DNA from: Bacteroidales bacterium UBA4179
GTDB taxonomy: Bacteria; Bacteroidota; Bacteroidia; Bacteroidales; Dysgonomonadaceae
NCBI GenBank assembly: GCA_002381125.1
Contig: DFUT01000026.1
Location: 1-64,000 of the forward strand
Direction of reading: 5' to 3'
DNA: 64,000 nt
Both the position numbers and the translations under genes were made by a program. Of this stretch, positions 26,236 through 33,932 are shown one piece after another; the first letter of the stretch is position 1, and each line of letters opens with the position of its first letter. The notes below the pieces were generated by a model. The model was not told where the DNA came from and searched no databases. It saw only the letters and a list, made by a program, of their open reading frames with translations.

Positions 26236-26397
26236 GTGAAATCCCAATCAAAAAACAGGCGGCATAGCAAGGTCGCTTTACAGTTTCCGGGAAGAAGCAT
26301 CTATAAGATTGCTGCCAAAAAACGGGCGATTTTCTATGCTGAGGAAATTGACAATGAGTGTCGTATTCGGATCGAATGCATGAAAACGCAAAATTAA
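26236..26397 (+). CDS. Possible 53-residue ORF with GTG start
   Basis: An open frame with protein-like content (SKVALQFPGRSIYKIAAKKR, FYAEEIDNECRIRIECMK) between the tRNA and the helicase gene. The only early start is GTG at 26236. It overlaps no other gene, ends just before the -7 box of the helicase gene, and is basic. It may be a small protein or a fragment. Not recognised. Confidence 0.25.
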   Translation: MKSQSKNRRHSKVALQFPGRSIYKIAAKKRAIFYAEEIDNECRIRIECMKTQN

Positions 26398-26401
26398 TTC
26401 G

Positions 26402-26409
26402 TACCTTTG
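26402..26409 (+). promoter_or_regulatory. Candidate -7 box for the DEAD-box helicase gene
   Basis: TACCTTTG matches TAnnTTTG and lies 15 bases before the start codon. The -33 region is weak. Confidence 0.5.
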
Positions 26410-26424
26410 CATAAATAGAATATT

Positions 26425-27747
26425 ATGCAATTTACAGATTTTCCATTTTGCGACTCTTTGTTAAAGGGTCTGGAATCAATGAATTTTACCGAAACCACTC
26501 CTGTTCAGGAGCAAGCAATTCCCGTTATATTGGAAAAACGCGATGCCATTGTTTGTGCGCAAACGGGAACCGGCAAGACTGCCGCTTACCTTCTTCCGCT
26601 GCTTAGCAATCTACAAACAGAACCCCATCATGAGAATAAAATAAACGCCATTATTATGGCGCCTACGCGTGAACTTGCGCAGCAAATTGACCAGCAACTC
26701 GAAGGATTTGCCTATTTTACTCCGTTTTCGTCCATTGCAGTATATGGAGGCAGCGATGGTGATGCATGGGATGTTCAAAAAAAAGGTTTGTTGACCGGTG
26801 CCGATGTTGTTATTGCTACTCCCGGCAGATTGCTTTCACATATCAATTTGTACGATATCGATTTTTCGGGTGTAAAATACTTTGTCCTCGACGAGGCCGA
26901 TCGTATGCTCGATATGGGTTTTTATGACGATATTATGAAAATAGAGGGGTTGTTGCCCAAAAACCGTCAGACGGTGATGTTTTCGGCAACCATGCCTAAA
27001 AAAATTCGCCAATTGGCCAAAACCATTCTCCATAATCCTGTTGAAATTTCCATTGCCATTTCGCGACCTCCCGAAACCATTGCCCAATCGGCTTATATCT
27101 GTTATGAATCACAGAAAGTAGAACTCCTTAAATATATTTTCAAAAATAAAAAACCCGCTAAGGCCATTCTGTTTGCCGGAACCAAAGCGAAAGTAAAGGA
27201 AATTGCAAAAACACTGAGAAAAATAGGATTGTCGGTGGGGGAAATGCATTCGGATCTCGATCAGTCGCAACGCGATCAGACAATGCATGAATTTCGTAGT
27301 GAGCGGATAGACATTTTGGTTGCAACCGATATTGTTGCGCGTGGCATCGACATTGACGATATTTCGTTGATTGTTAATTTTGAAGTGCCTCGCGACGTAG
27401 AAGATTACGTACATCGCATCGGGCGTACGGCACGAGCGGGTGATTCGGGTACGGCCATCACTTTGGTTTCGCCACAGGAACAGCATCGATTTTTGCGAAT
27501 CGAGAAATTTCTTCACAAAGACATCGATAAAATTCCGGTTCCGGCCGAACTTGGCTCTGCACCCGAATATCGCCCACAAAAAGAGCGAAAGTCGAAAAAG
27601 TCATCTCGATCGCAACAGAAAAAACGCTCAAACAACGTTTCTCATCGAAAACGAACTTCCGTTTCAAAAAATGTTTCTACCATCAAAAAAAGGACTCCCC
27701 GTCGCAAATCGAAAAGCCGGTCCGAAAAAGATCAAACCGGCCGTTAA
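26425..27747 (+). CDS. rhlE: DEAD-box RNA helicase (RhlE type)
   Basis: An ATP-dependent RNA helicase for RNA remodelling, for example in ribosome assembly or mRNA decay. Motifs in order: TPVQEQAIP (Q motif), AQTGTGKT (Walker A), PTRELA, DEAD box in VLDEADRMLDMGF, SAT, and in the second lobe ATDIVARGIDID and HRIGRTARAG. The last 60 residues are very basic (repeated KSKKSSRSQQKKR-like runs), typical of the RNA-binding tails of RhlE relatives. It is 440 residues long and stands alone just outside the element, convergent with the kor operon. The gene symbol is by resemblance; several DEAD-box paralogues exist in this phylum. Confidence 0.9.
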   Translation: MQFTDFPFCDSLLKGLESMNFTETTPVQEQAIPVILEKRDAIVCAQTGTGKTAAYLLPLLSNLQTEPHHENKINAIIMAPTRELAQQIDQQLEGFAYFTPFSSIAVYGGSDGDAWDVQKKGLLTGADVVIATPGRLLSHINLYDIDFSGVKYFVLDEADRMLDMGFYDDIMKIEGLLPKNRQTVMFSATMPKKIRQLAKTILHNPVEISIAISRPPETIAQSAYICYESQKVELLKYIFKNKKPAKAILFAGTKAKVKEIAKTLRKIGLSVGEMHSDLDQSQRDQTMHEFRSERIDILVATDIVARGIDIDDISLIVNFEVPRDVEDYVHRIGRTARAGDSGTAITLVSPQEQHRFLRIEKFLHKDIDKIPVPAELGSAPEYRPQKERKSKKSSRSQQKKRSNNVSHRKRTSVSKNVSTIKKRTPRRKSKSRSEKDQTGR

Positions 27748-27897
27748 AAACAAGCTTGTTTTTATCCCTAATTTTCGTTTATTTCTGATTTTCTACGGGA
27801 TGGACGAGAGTTGCAGGATCGGGTCGGGTAGAAGTTCTCGAGTTTGCCGGCGGAATTGAGGTAGTTGGACGAGGGTTGCAGGATCGAGTCGGTCATT
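27748..27897. other. Short intergenic region with a 26-bp direct repeat
   Basis: Between convergent genes. GGACGAGAGTTGCAGGATCG (27802) and GGACGAGGGTTGCAGGATCG (27867) begin two 26-bp copies differing at two positions, 65 bases apart. A short palindrome (AAAACAAGCTTGTTTT) follows the helicase stop and may help termination. Confidence 0.6.
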
Positions 27898-28443
27898 CTA
27901 ATTTTCCTGCCGGATAATTTCCATACCTCTCAAGATGGCTTCTTTATTCATTGGCAACAAATTGTGATACCTTTCCGGCAACGATTTTTTCAATCCTTCC
28001 ATTACGTTTTCGAGTTGTACTATTGGAACGGCTTTCAGTAATCCCCCCAACACAATCATGTTGAATACCTTATTATTATTCATGTTTATGGCTTCGTCCA
28101 TTGCGTCGATTTTATAAATGTCGACATCTTTGCGTTTGGGTGGATTATAAATGCCGTATCCGTCATAAATAATAATGCCCCCCGGTTTCACTTTCTCTTC
28201 GAACTTTTCCAGGGAAGGTTGATTCAATACAACGGCAATATCGTATTTGTCTACGATAGGCGAGCTGATGGGTTTATCGCTCAAAATAACGGTTACATTG
28301 GCTGTGCCGCCTCGTTGTTCGGGGCCATAGGAAGGAAACCACGATACCTCCTTGCCTTCCATTATTCCCGAATAAGCAAGAATTTTCCCCATCGATAAAA
28401 CCCCTTGTCCTCCAAATCCTGAAATTACTATTTCGTATGTCAT
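27898..28443 (-). CDS. korC: 2-oxoacid:ferredoxin oxidoreductase, gamma subunit
   Basis: The 181-residue gamma subunit of a 2-oxoglutarate or branched-chain 2-oxoacid:ferredoxin oxidoreductase, which decarboxylates 2-oxoacids to acyl-CoA and reduces ferredoxin. The N-terminal ISGFGGQGVLSMGKILA is the hallmark of the gamma domain, followed by GPEQRGGTANVTVILSD. It is the last gene of a minus-strand operon (ferredoxin, alpha, small membrane protein, beta, gamma) and lies 16 bases after beta. Substrate (2-oxoglutarate or 2-oxoisovalerate) cannot be settled from sequence alone; Kor and Vor naming both occur for this set. Confidence 0.85.
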   Translation of the reverse strand: MTYEIVISGFGGQGVLSMGKILAYSGIMEGKEVSWFPSYGPEQRGGTANVTVILSDKPISSPIVDKYDIAVVLNQPSLEKFEEKVKPGGIIIYDGYGIYNPPKRKDVDIYKIDAMDEAINMNNNKVFNMIVLGGLLKAVPIVQLENVMEGLKKSLPERYHNLLPMNKEAILRGMEIIRQEN

Positions 28444-28459
28444 TTTTTTTGATTATTTG

Positions 28460-29221
28460 TTAAACATTTTTCAAGTCGCCCGGTGGATACGCAGGAAACA
28501 TATTTTCAACCATCCAATTATTGGCTTCGACTGGAGTCATTTTCCACCCGGCATTGCAGGTCGAAACAATTTCCACTATCGATGTGCCTTTTCCTGCCAT
28601 TGCATTTTCAAAAGCGTGTTTAATCGCCTTTTTTGCTTTTTTTACGGCTGACGCTGTGTGCACGCTATGCCGTGTGGCAAAACACACGCCATCCAATTGA
28701 ACCAACATGTCGAGTATTTTTATCGGATTACCTGTCATGCGCACGTCGCGACCCCGCGGAGTGGTAGAGGTTATCATGTCGGGAAGTGTTGTGGGAGCCA
28801 TTTGGCCGCCCGTCATACCATAGATGGCATTATTAATAAAGACAATGGCAATATTTTCCCCCCTATTGCAAGCGTGAATGGTCTCGGCCGTTCCAATGGC
28901 GGCCAAATCGCCATCGCCTTGATAGGTAAAAACCATTTTGTCGGGATTCAGCCTTTTTATGGCCGTAGCAACTGCCGGTGCTCGTCCGTGGGCTGCTTCT
29001 ACCCAGTCGATATCGATATAATTATAAGCAAAAACGGCACACCCTACCGGTGCAATGCCGATTGTTTTATCTTCCAAACCCAGTTCTTCGATTACTTCGG
29101 CAATTATTTTGTGTACTACCCCGTGCGAACAACCCGGACAATAATGCATCTCGTTATCGTTCATCAATTTAGGTTTCTTGTACACTATGTTTTCGGGGCT
29201 CACTATTTCGTTTTTATTCAT
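28460..29221 (-). CDS. korB: 2-oxoacid:ferredoxin oxidoreductase, beta (TPP) subunit
   Basis: The thiamine-pyrophosphate-binding subunit, 253 residues from the ATG at 29221. MHYCPGCSHG is the N-terminal conserved motif of the family. TYQGDGDLAAIGTAETIHA followed by NNAIYGMTGGQMAPTT is the TPP/Mg-binding stretch (GDGD...NN). The frame extends upstream to 29287, but that part lacks family similarity and overlaps the small membrane-protein gene. It acts with KorA, KorC and the ferredoxin-like subunit encoded in the same operon, in the cytoplasm, and is oxygen-sensitive by family knowledge, consistent with an anaerobe. Confidence 0.9.
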   Translation of the reverse strand: MNKNEIVSPENIVYKKPKLMNDNEMHYCPGCSHGVVHKIIAEVIEELGLEDKTIGIAPVGCAVFAYNYIDIDWVEAAHGRAPAVATAIKRLNPDKMVFTYQGDGDLAAIGTAETIHACNRGENIAIVFINNAIYGMTGGQMAPTTLPDMITSTTPRGRDVRMTGNPIKILDMLVQLDGVCFATRHSVHTASAVKKAKKAIKHAFENAMAGKGTSIVEIVSTCNAGWKMTPVEANNWMVENMFPAYPPGDLKNV

Positions 29222-29226
29222 GTTCG

Positions 29227-29388
29227 TTATTGTTTTGAAAATCGATAGACAAGATAAAGGGCTATTGCGGTTCCGCCGGCATACCATGTATATTTTATGT
29301 TTTTATCCGTTGCGAAATAAATGATGATGGTTGCCACAACCGCTATTATAAATGCAATCAAGATTATATTGCGTATTTTTGGATCCAC
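29227..29388 (-). CDS. 53-residue two-helix membrane protein inside the kor operon
   Basis: A small reading frame between korA and korB, starting at a GTG at 29388 and ending five bases before the korB start. The peptide begins VDPKIRNIILIAFIIAVVAT and has two hydrophobic segments (about 7-25 and 34-48) separated by a short charged turn (ATDKNIKYTW), ending in basic YRFSKQ. It should sit in the inner membrane. The clean fit between two operon genes and the clear membrane pattern argue that it is real. It could anchor the oxidoreductase or be a bystander. Confidence 0.6.
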   Translation of the reverse strand: MDPKIRNIILIAFIIAVVATIIIYFATDKNIKYTWYAGGTAIALYLVYRFSKQ

Positions 29389-29400
29389 GATTTACATGTT

Positions 29401-30483
29401 TTATTCGATTATTTTTTCTTTGAATGCTTCCAATATAGCGTCGGGTGTAGGAACAATTCCTCCCAGCCGACCGTAGTGTTCCACTTTTACTTTTCCGTTT
29501 ACGGCCAAACGGACATCTTCAACCATTTGACCCGCATTTAGTTCAACGACGAGCATTCCTTTTACTTTCTCGGCATATTCTCGGATGATTTCGCTTGGGA
29601 AAGGCCATAAGGTAATAGGGCGAAGCAGCCCCACCTTAATTCCTTCTTCACGAGCCATTTCCATGCTTTTCAAGCAAATACGCGCAGCCGATCCGAAAGC
29701 CACAAACAGATATTCGGCATCTTCGCATTGAATTTCTTCATACCTCACTTCGTTTTTTTCTATTTCCCTGTATTTTGCTTGAAAACGTTCATTGTTTTTT
29801 TCCATGATCATCGGATCCAGCTCCAACGATGTATGAATATTGGGTTTTCTGTCGGGTGTTTTTCCGAGTGCTGCCCAAGGACACTGTTCGCGAATTTCTT
29901 GCTCCGTGCGTCGCCGTCTAAATTCCGGCAATTTCACCTTTTCCATCATCTGGCCAATGGCTCCATCGGTTAGAATCATTGCCGGATTGCGGTATTTGAA
30001 TGCGAGTTTGAAACCGAGACCCACAAAATCGGCCATTTCCTGTACCGAATTGGGAGCCAATGTTATCAATCGATAATCGCCATGTCCGCCACCTTTTACG
30101 GTTTGAAAATAATCGGATTGCGATGGTTGAATGGTCCCCAATCCCGGTCCTCCACGCTGTACGTTTACAATCAACGCCGGCAATTCGGTACCCGCAAGGT
30201 ACGAAATCCCCTCTTGTTTAAGACTGATGCCGGGACTTGACGATGTGGTCATTACTGCTTTTCCGCTTGCTGCTCCTCCATATACCATATTTATAGCGGC
30301 CAATTCGCTTTCGGCTTGCAATACTACCATTCCCGTAGTTTCCCAGGGAGCGGCTTCCATCAAGGTTTCTATGATTTCGGATTGGGGAGTGATCGGATAA
30401 CCAAAATAACCATCCACCCCATAGCGGATTGCAGCATGAGCGATGGCCTCATTCCCTTTCATCAATACTATCTCTTCTGACAT
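29401..30483 (-). CDS. korA: 2-oxoacid:ferredoxin oxidoreductase, alpha subunit
   Basis: The 360-residue alpha subunit (pyrimidine-binding and transketolase C-terminal domains). The N-terminus has GNEAIAHAAIRYGVDGYFGYPITPQSEI, the conserved YPITP motif of the family. VMTTSSSPGISLKQEGISYLAG and NVQRGGPGLGTIQPSQSDYF follow, and the C-terminal domain has ELNAGQMVEDVR. It is preceded by the ferredoxin-type gene (about 84 bases away) and followed by the small membrane protein and beta. Length and motifs fit the VorB/KorA group; substrate is unresolved. Confidence 0.9.
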   Translation of the reverse strand: MSEEIVLMKGNEAIAHAAIRYGVDGYFGYPITPQSEIIETLMEAAPWETTGMVVLQAESELAAINMVYGGAASGKAVMTTSSSPGISLKQEGISYLAGTELPALIVNVQRGGPGLGTIQPSQSDYFQTVKGGGHGDYRLITLAPNSVQEMADFVGLGFKLAFKYRNPAMILTDGAIGQMMEKVKLPEFRRRRTEQEIREQCPWAALGKTPDRKPNIHTSLELDPMIMEKNNERFQAKYREIEKNEVRYEEIQCEDAEYLFVAFGSAARICLKSMEMAREEGIKVGLLRPITLWPFPSEIIREYAEKVKGMLVVELNAGQMVEDVRLAVNGKVKVEHYGRLGGIVPTPDAILEAFKEKIIE

Positions 30484-30567
30484 AAATATGATTTTAGCTT
30501 TTATCGTTCAACGATATGATTTTTTTATTTCCAATAAATGAAACAAGAAACTTGCATTGGTTCGCTT

Positions 30568-30801
30568 TCACTGAACAAATTTTTTGCGATATATTGTCAG
30601 ACAAGCGTCGGGACAAACATATCCGCAATTGGCGCAACCTGTGCAATCATCGGGATTTTTCAAATAGACATAATGGTATCCCTTCTTGTTCACCTCGCGA
30701 GGTTGCAATTCCAACACACCTTCCGGACATGCTACAACACAAAGATCGCAGCCCTTGCATCGTTCGATGTCAACCTCTACATAACCTTTTATTTTTGCCA
30801 T
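30568..30801 (-). CDS. korD: 2[4Fe-4S] ferredoxin-type subunit
   Basis: A 77-residue polyferredoxin with two clusters: [12 protein letters not shown] and [12 protein letters not shown]. It accepts electrons from the oxidoreductase subunits encoded next to it. The start at 30801 ([15 protein letters not shown]) is preferred over 30831, since a -7 box at 30829-30836 puts the transcript start near 30822. It is the first gene of the kor operon, as in other Bacteroidetes. Confidence 0.9.
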   Translation of the reverse strand: MAKIKGYVEVDIERCKGCDLCVVACPEGVLELQPREVNKKGYHYVYLKNPDDCTGCANCGYVCPDACLTIYRKKFVQ

Positions 30802-30828
30802 TGATCCTGAATTTTTTTTATTCGTCTG

Positions 30829-30836
30829 CAAATATA
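30829..30836 (-). promoter_or_regulatory. Candidate -7 box for the kor operon
   Basis: TATATTTG on the minus strand matches TAnnTTTG, about 28 bases before the ferredoxin start codon. No strong -33 element was seen. Confidence 0.5.
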
Positions 30837-30885
30837 GCGATTTGTTTGTTGAGATATTTCTTTTGGCATCAATTTTCAGGAAGGG

Positions 30886-31401
30886 TTACCATCCGAATGC
30901 TTCTCCGTTCAGCCATTTCCCCTGAACTTTCAGCACTTGCTCGATAACATCGCGCACCACGCCTTCCCCGCCTTTTTCTTTCGATATGTATTTTGCAATC
31001 TGTTTTATTTCGGGGGCAGCATCTGCGGGTGCAACGGGCAATCCCACCAGCTGCATGACTTCATAATCGGGGATATCGTCACCGATATACACAATTTCTT
31101 CGGGCAGGTACCCTGTTTTTTCGATATAATCCCGGAAATCGATCATTTTTATTTTCGACTTCAAGTAAATATGTTTTACACCAAGGGCTTGGTACCTCAC
31201 TTTTACCGATGGGGAGTTTCCGCCTGTAATAATGGCAATCTCGAGCCCGTTTTTTATTGCCATATTTATGGCATATCCATCGCGCACGTTGGTGGTTCGT
31301 TGAGGATCACCCTCCGGCGAAAGAGTGATGGTTTGTCGTGAAAGCACCCCATCAACATCAAAAATCAATGTTTTTATTTTATTGAGATCGTAGTTTATCA
31401 T
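30886..31401 (-). CDS. kdsC: KDO-8-phosphate phosphatase-like HAD protein
   Basis: A 171-residue haloacid dehalogenase phosphatase of the KdsC/YrbI group, which removes phosphate from KDO-8-phosphate in lipopolysaccharide synthesis. The nucleophile motif is DVDGVLS, the second motif IAIITGG, and the C-terminal metal site YIGDDIPDYEVM. It has no cap domain, as expected for the tetrameric KdsC type. Its start overlaps the end of the DUF2520 gene by four bases (ATGA), so the two are translationally coupled. Confidence 0.87.
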   Translation of the reverse strand: MINYDLNKIKTLIFDVDGVLSRQTITLSPEGDPQRTTNVRDGYAINMAIKNGLEIAIITGGNSPSVKVRYQALGVKHIYLKSKIKMIDFRDYIEKTGYLPEEIVYIGDDIPDYEVMQLVGLPVAPADAAPEIKQIAKYISKEKGGEGVVRDVIEQVLKVQGKWLNGEAFGW

Positions 31402-32171
31402 CTTTGTTCGGCATGTTTGTGAATACTTTCACTCAAAAGACGGTAGATATGTTTTTTTTCTTCGTCTTTGAGTAAATCGAGATGTTTTTTCATCACCTGT
31501 TTATCGAAACGTACGGCAGGACCGGTTTGTGCATTTCGTGGCGACATTTCCTTTACTTTTTCAGCTGTTTCTTCAATGAGCGGTTTCAGTACATCATATG
31601 GGATGCCTTCATTTTCAAGAATATCTGCTGCAAGCGTATACATATGGTTGGCAAAATTGCATGCAAACACAGCCGAGAGATGAAGGTATTGGCGTTTCTC
31701 ACCCTCCATATAATACACTTTTGGGGAGAGCGCCGTTGCCAATGACTGTATCGTTTCACGCGTTTCGTTGTTGTTTGCTTCAATGAAGAGGGGAATATCG
31801 GCAAAATTCACGGTGCGTTTTTTACTGAAAGTCTGCAATGGATAAATTACGCCGTAATTGGCGATATAGGGGGCAAAAATACGCATGGGCACACTTCCTG
31901 CGGTATGTATCCATGTACCGTTTGTTTTAGGCATTCGATGCAGAATTTCGGGCAAAGCATCATCTTTTACCGAAAAAATATACACATCGGCATCGGTCCG
32001 TATTTTTGCAGGATTATTCGTAAATTCCGCATGAATTTCATTGGCAAGCATTTGCGCGTGCCCAATAGTTCTGCTATACACTTGAAGCACTTTGTAGTCC
32101 GTTTTCCGAAAAGCTTTCGCCATGTTGGTAGCTACATTTCCTGCTCCGATAAAAACGATGGTAGAAATCAT
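31398..32171 (-). CDS. Rossmann-fold DUF2520 protein
   Basis: A 257-residue protein with an NAD(P)-binding N-terminus (VFIGAGNVATNMAKAF) like F420-dependent NADP reductase/pyrroline-5-carboxylate reductase, and a C-terminal helical DUF2520 domain (LSAVFACNFANHMYTLA, then SPRNAQTGPAVRFD). The reaction is unknown. It lies upstream of kdsC with a 4-base overlap and downstream of a nitroreductase gene. The fold suggests a dehydrogenase acting on a small substrate; annotation beyond family would be a guess. Confidence 0.82.
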   Translation of the reverse strand: MISTIVFIGAGNVATNMAKAFRKTDYKVLQVYSRTIGHAQMLANEIHAEFTNNPAKIRTDADVYIFSVKDDALPEILHRMPKTNGTWIHTAGSVPMRIFAPYIANYGVIYPLQTFSKKRTVNFADIPLFIEANNNETRETIQSLATALSPKVYYMEGEKRQYLHLSAVFACNFANHMYTLAADILENEGIPYDVLKPLIEETAEKVKEMSPRNAQTGPAVRFDKQVMKKHLDLLKDEEKKHIYRLLSESIHKHAEQR

Positions 32172-32178
32172 AATAGGG

Positions 32179-32718
32179 TTATTCTTTCGGTTTGAAAACT
32201 TCGATATGTACTTTTTCCCACATCAACTTATCCACATCGTGGGGTGGTTTTTCTTTTTCTTTTTTTCCGAAAGCTATAATGCATAAAGGTTCCAGAGGAA
32301 AAGGGATATTCAGCAATTCGTTGATGTATTCGCCCGATGTGATGGTTTCCGAATAGTTTCTGCCTCTTACCTGTACCCAGCAGCTTCCTATGTTCAGGTC
32401 TTCTGCCTGCAACTGCATGACAATACCCGCAATGGCACCGTCTTCTATCCACACATCGCTTACCAACGGATTTCCAACAATCACCACGGCAATGGATGCT
32501 TGAGCAACAAATGCGGCTGAAGTCGGTTTGCAATGGGAAAGCTTTTCCAACATCGTTTTATCTTCCACCACAACAAATTCCCATGAATGCCTATTTTTCG
32601 AAGTCGGCGATAATAATGCGGCTTGAAGTATTAGCTGTGTTTCTTCCGGCGTCAACGGCTCGTCGGTAAATTTGCGCACGCTTCTTCTTTTGATAAGTAA
32701 GTCGGTAAAATAGCTCAT
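32179..32718 (-). CDS. Nitroreductase-family flavoprotein
   Basis: A 179-residue FMN-dependent NAD(P)H oxidoreductase of the nitroreductase superfamily. The N-terminal RRSVRKFTDEPL is the FMN-phosphate-binding signature, SPTSKNRHSWEFVVV the second FMN contact, and GSCWVQVRGR the glycine-rich C-terminal part. The physiological substrate is unknown. It is in the minus-strand run with the HU genes, rimO and ftsY, with seven bases before the DUF2520 gene. Confidence 0.85.
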   Translation of the reverse strand: MSYFTDLLIKRRSVRKFTDEPLTPEETQLILQAALLSPTSKNRHSWEFVVVEDKTMLEKLSHCKPTSAAFVAQASIAVVIVGNPLVSDVWIEDGAIAGIVMQLQAEDLNIGSCWVQVRGRNYSETITSGEYINELLNIPFPLEPLCIIAFGKKEKEKPPHDVDKLMWEKVHIEVFKPKE

Positions 32719-32746
32719 TTGAAAAAATTTTTAATTTGTATTCGGT

Positions 32747-33649
32747 TCATTGAAATTTTTTTAATTCCATATCGCCTAAAGCTTTAGCTTTGGCAACCGA
32801 TTGGGGGTTGGATGCATCGATACCGTATTCCGATTTGTCGGGTATGATCAGTTCAATTCCTACGGGAACGATATTCGGATTTTTTATTTTTTTCTTGTTT
32901 TTGTAATAAATATACACCCAAAATTCGCGGTTGCCGAATTTTTCGAGTGCGATCAATCGCAATGTTTTGTCTGCGGGCAATTGTATTTTTTCGGGTTCTT
33001 TTGGCAATTGGCTTGGCGTTTGAGACGATTTGTTCGTCGTAGTCGAATCTGTTTCCGGCTTTCCGATCGTTGTAGCTTTTGCCGTTACTTTTTTTGGATT
33101 ATTTTTTAGTTCCGGCGCTTTTTTTTGCTCCGACATGAAAAAAAAAATCAACGCAGCAACAACTGCGGCCGTCCCTAAAACGGGTATCCAGCGTGCAATC
33201 GGTTTTTTCTTTGTCTTTTGTTTAACTTTTGAGTCGAGGGCGAATGCTTTGTCGCGGTCGATTTTTATCAAAATCTCTTCCGCTGTTTTCTTCTCTTTTT
33301 CTTCAACAACTGTTACCCCCTCAAATGAAACGCCCTCGTTGAGCAACACCTTTTCAAAATACGAAAAAGGCTTGTTCACCGCATTTTTCAACGCTTCTGC
33401 CGGTGAAAAACGAAGTTTGCAATACAGTGCGTTGTTGCGTTCTTTTACTGCCGGTGCAATGTCTTCGGCAGCCAACCGCGTAAGCGTGAATGTGCCGAAA
33501 TCCGTTATCTCCAAGCGGTCTTCTTTCGATACTGTTTCGGGAATAGCCGCAAAGAACTTTTTCAGAAACGCTTCGGCCTCCTGATGGGGAATATGGGCAC
33601 GTTCGGCCAGCAAAAGGGTCAACTGCTGCAAATTCACTTCTTCTCTCAT
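32747..33649 (-). CDS. HU-like domain / transmembrane / LysM-like fusion protein
   Basis: A 300-residue protein. Residues 1-95 resemble an HU/IHF subunit (EITDFGTFTLTRLA). A charged linker follows, then one membrane segment around 157-175 (IPVLGTAAVVAALIFFF), a Thr/Ser/Lys-rich spacer and a C-terminal LysM-like domain (about 228-275, TLRLIALEKFGNREFWVYIYYKN to GIELIIPD). The predicted layout puts the HU part in the cytoplasm and the LysM part in the periplasm. It overlaps the HU gene upstream by four bases. This could tether DNA to the cell envelope, which is inference. Confidence 0.75.
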   Translation of the reverse strand: MREEVNLQQLTLLLAERAHIPHQEAEAFLKKFFAAIPETVSKEDRLEITDFGTFTLTRLAAEDIAPAVKERNNALYCKLRFSPAEALKNAVNKPFSYFEKVLLNEGVSFEGVTVVEEKEKKTAEEILIKIDRDKAFALDSKVKQKTKKKPIARWIPVLGTAAVVAALIFFFMSEQKKAPELKNNPKKVTAKATTIGKPETDSTTTNKSSQTPSQLPKEPEKIQLPADKTLRLIALEKFGNREFWVYIYYKNKKKIKNPNIVPVGIELIIPDKSEYGIDASNPQSVAKAKALGDMELKKFQ

Positions 33650-33930
33650 GCTGTTTTTTCTTTGAATTTTTCGATAAACGCCGAATCGGGTTTAAAGACC
33701 ACCTCAATTTCCGGAGGCATCAGAAATTGTTGTCGACTTTCCTGTTCCACAAAAATATGTTCTGGTTTTTTTTCGGTATCCAAGATACCGAAATTTTCGA
33801 CAGAAATGCGAGCACCTTCGGCCAATTTTTCGCTTATGATGGTTATTGCCGTTGCCAATATCTCCAAAGTTTTTTTCGTCTCCAGGTTGAGTTGTTGCGA
33901 CAATGCGGCAACAAAATCTTCGTTGGTCAT
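33646..33930 (-). CDS. HU-family DNA-binding protein
   Basis: A 94-residue HU/IHF-like protein. It has the helical N-terminal body (TNEDFVAALSQQLNLETKKT) and the NFGILDTEKK strand region of the beta arm, though the arm is shorter and less basic than in typical HU. The start lies two bases after the rimO stop, and its end overlaps the HU/LysM fusion gene. The two HU-type proteins may form a heterodimer; this is suggested by their overlap only. Confidence 0.8.
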   Translation of the reverse strand: MTNEDFVAALSQQLNLETKKTLEILATAITIISEKLAEGARISVENFGILDTEKKPEHIFVEQESRQQFLMPPEIEVVFKPDSAFIEKFKEKTA

Positions 33931-33932
33931 TT

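Noticed and set aside
28658..29248. A 196-residue plus-strand frame opposite korB
   Set aside because: Antisense of the TPP-binding subunit; its His- and Cys-rich composition is a by-product of the sense codons.
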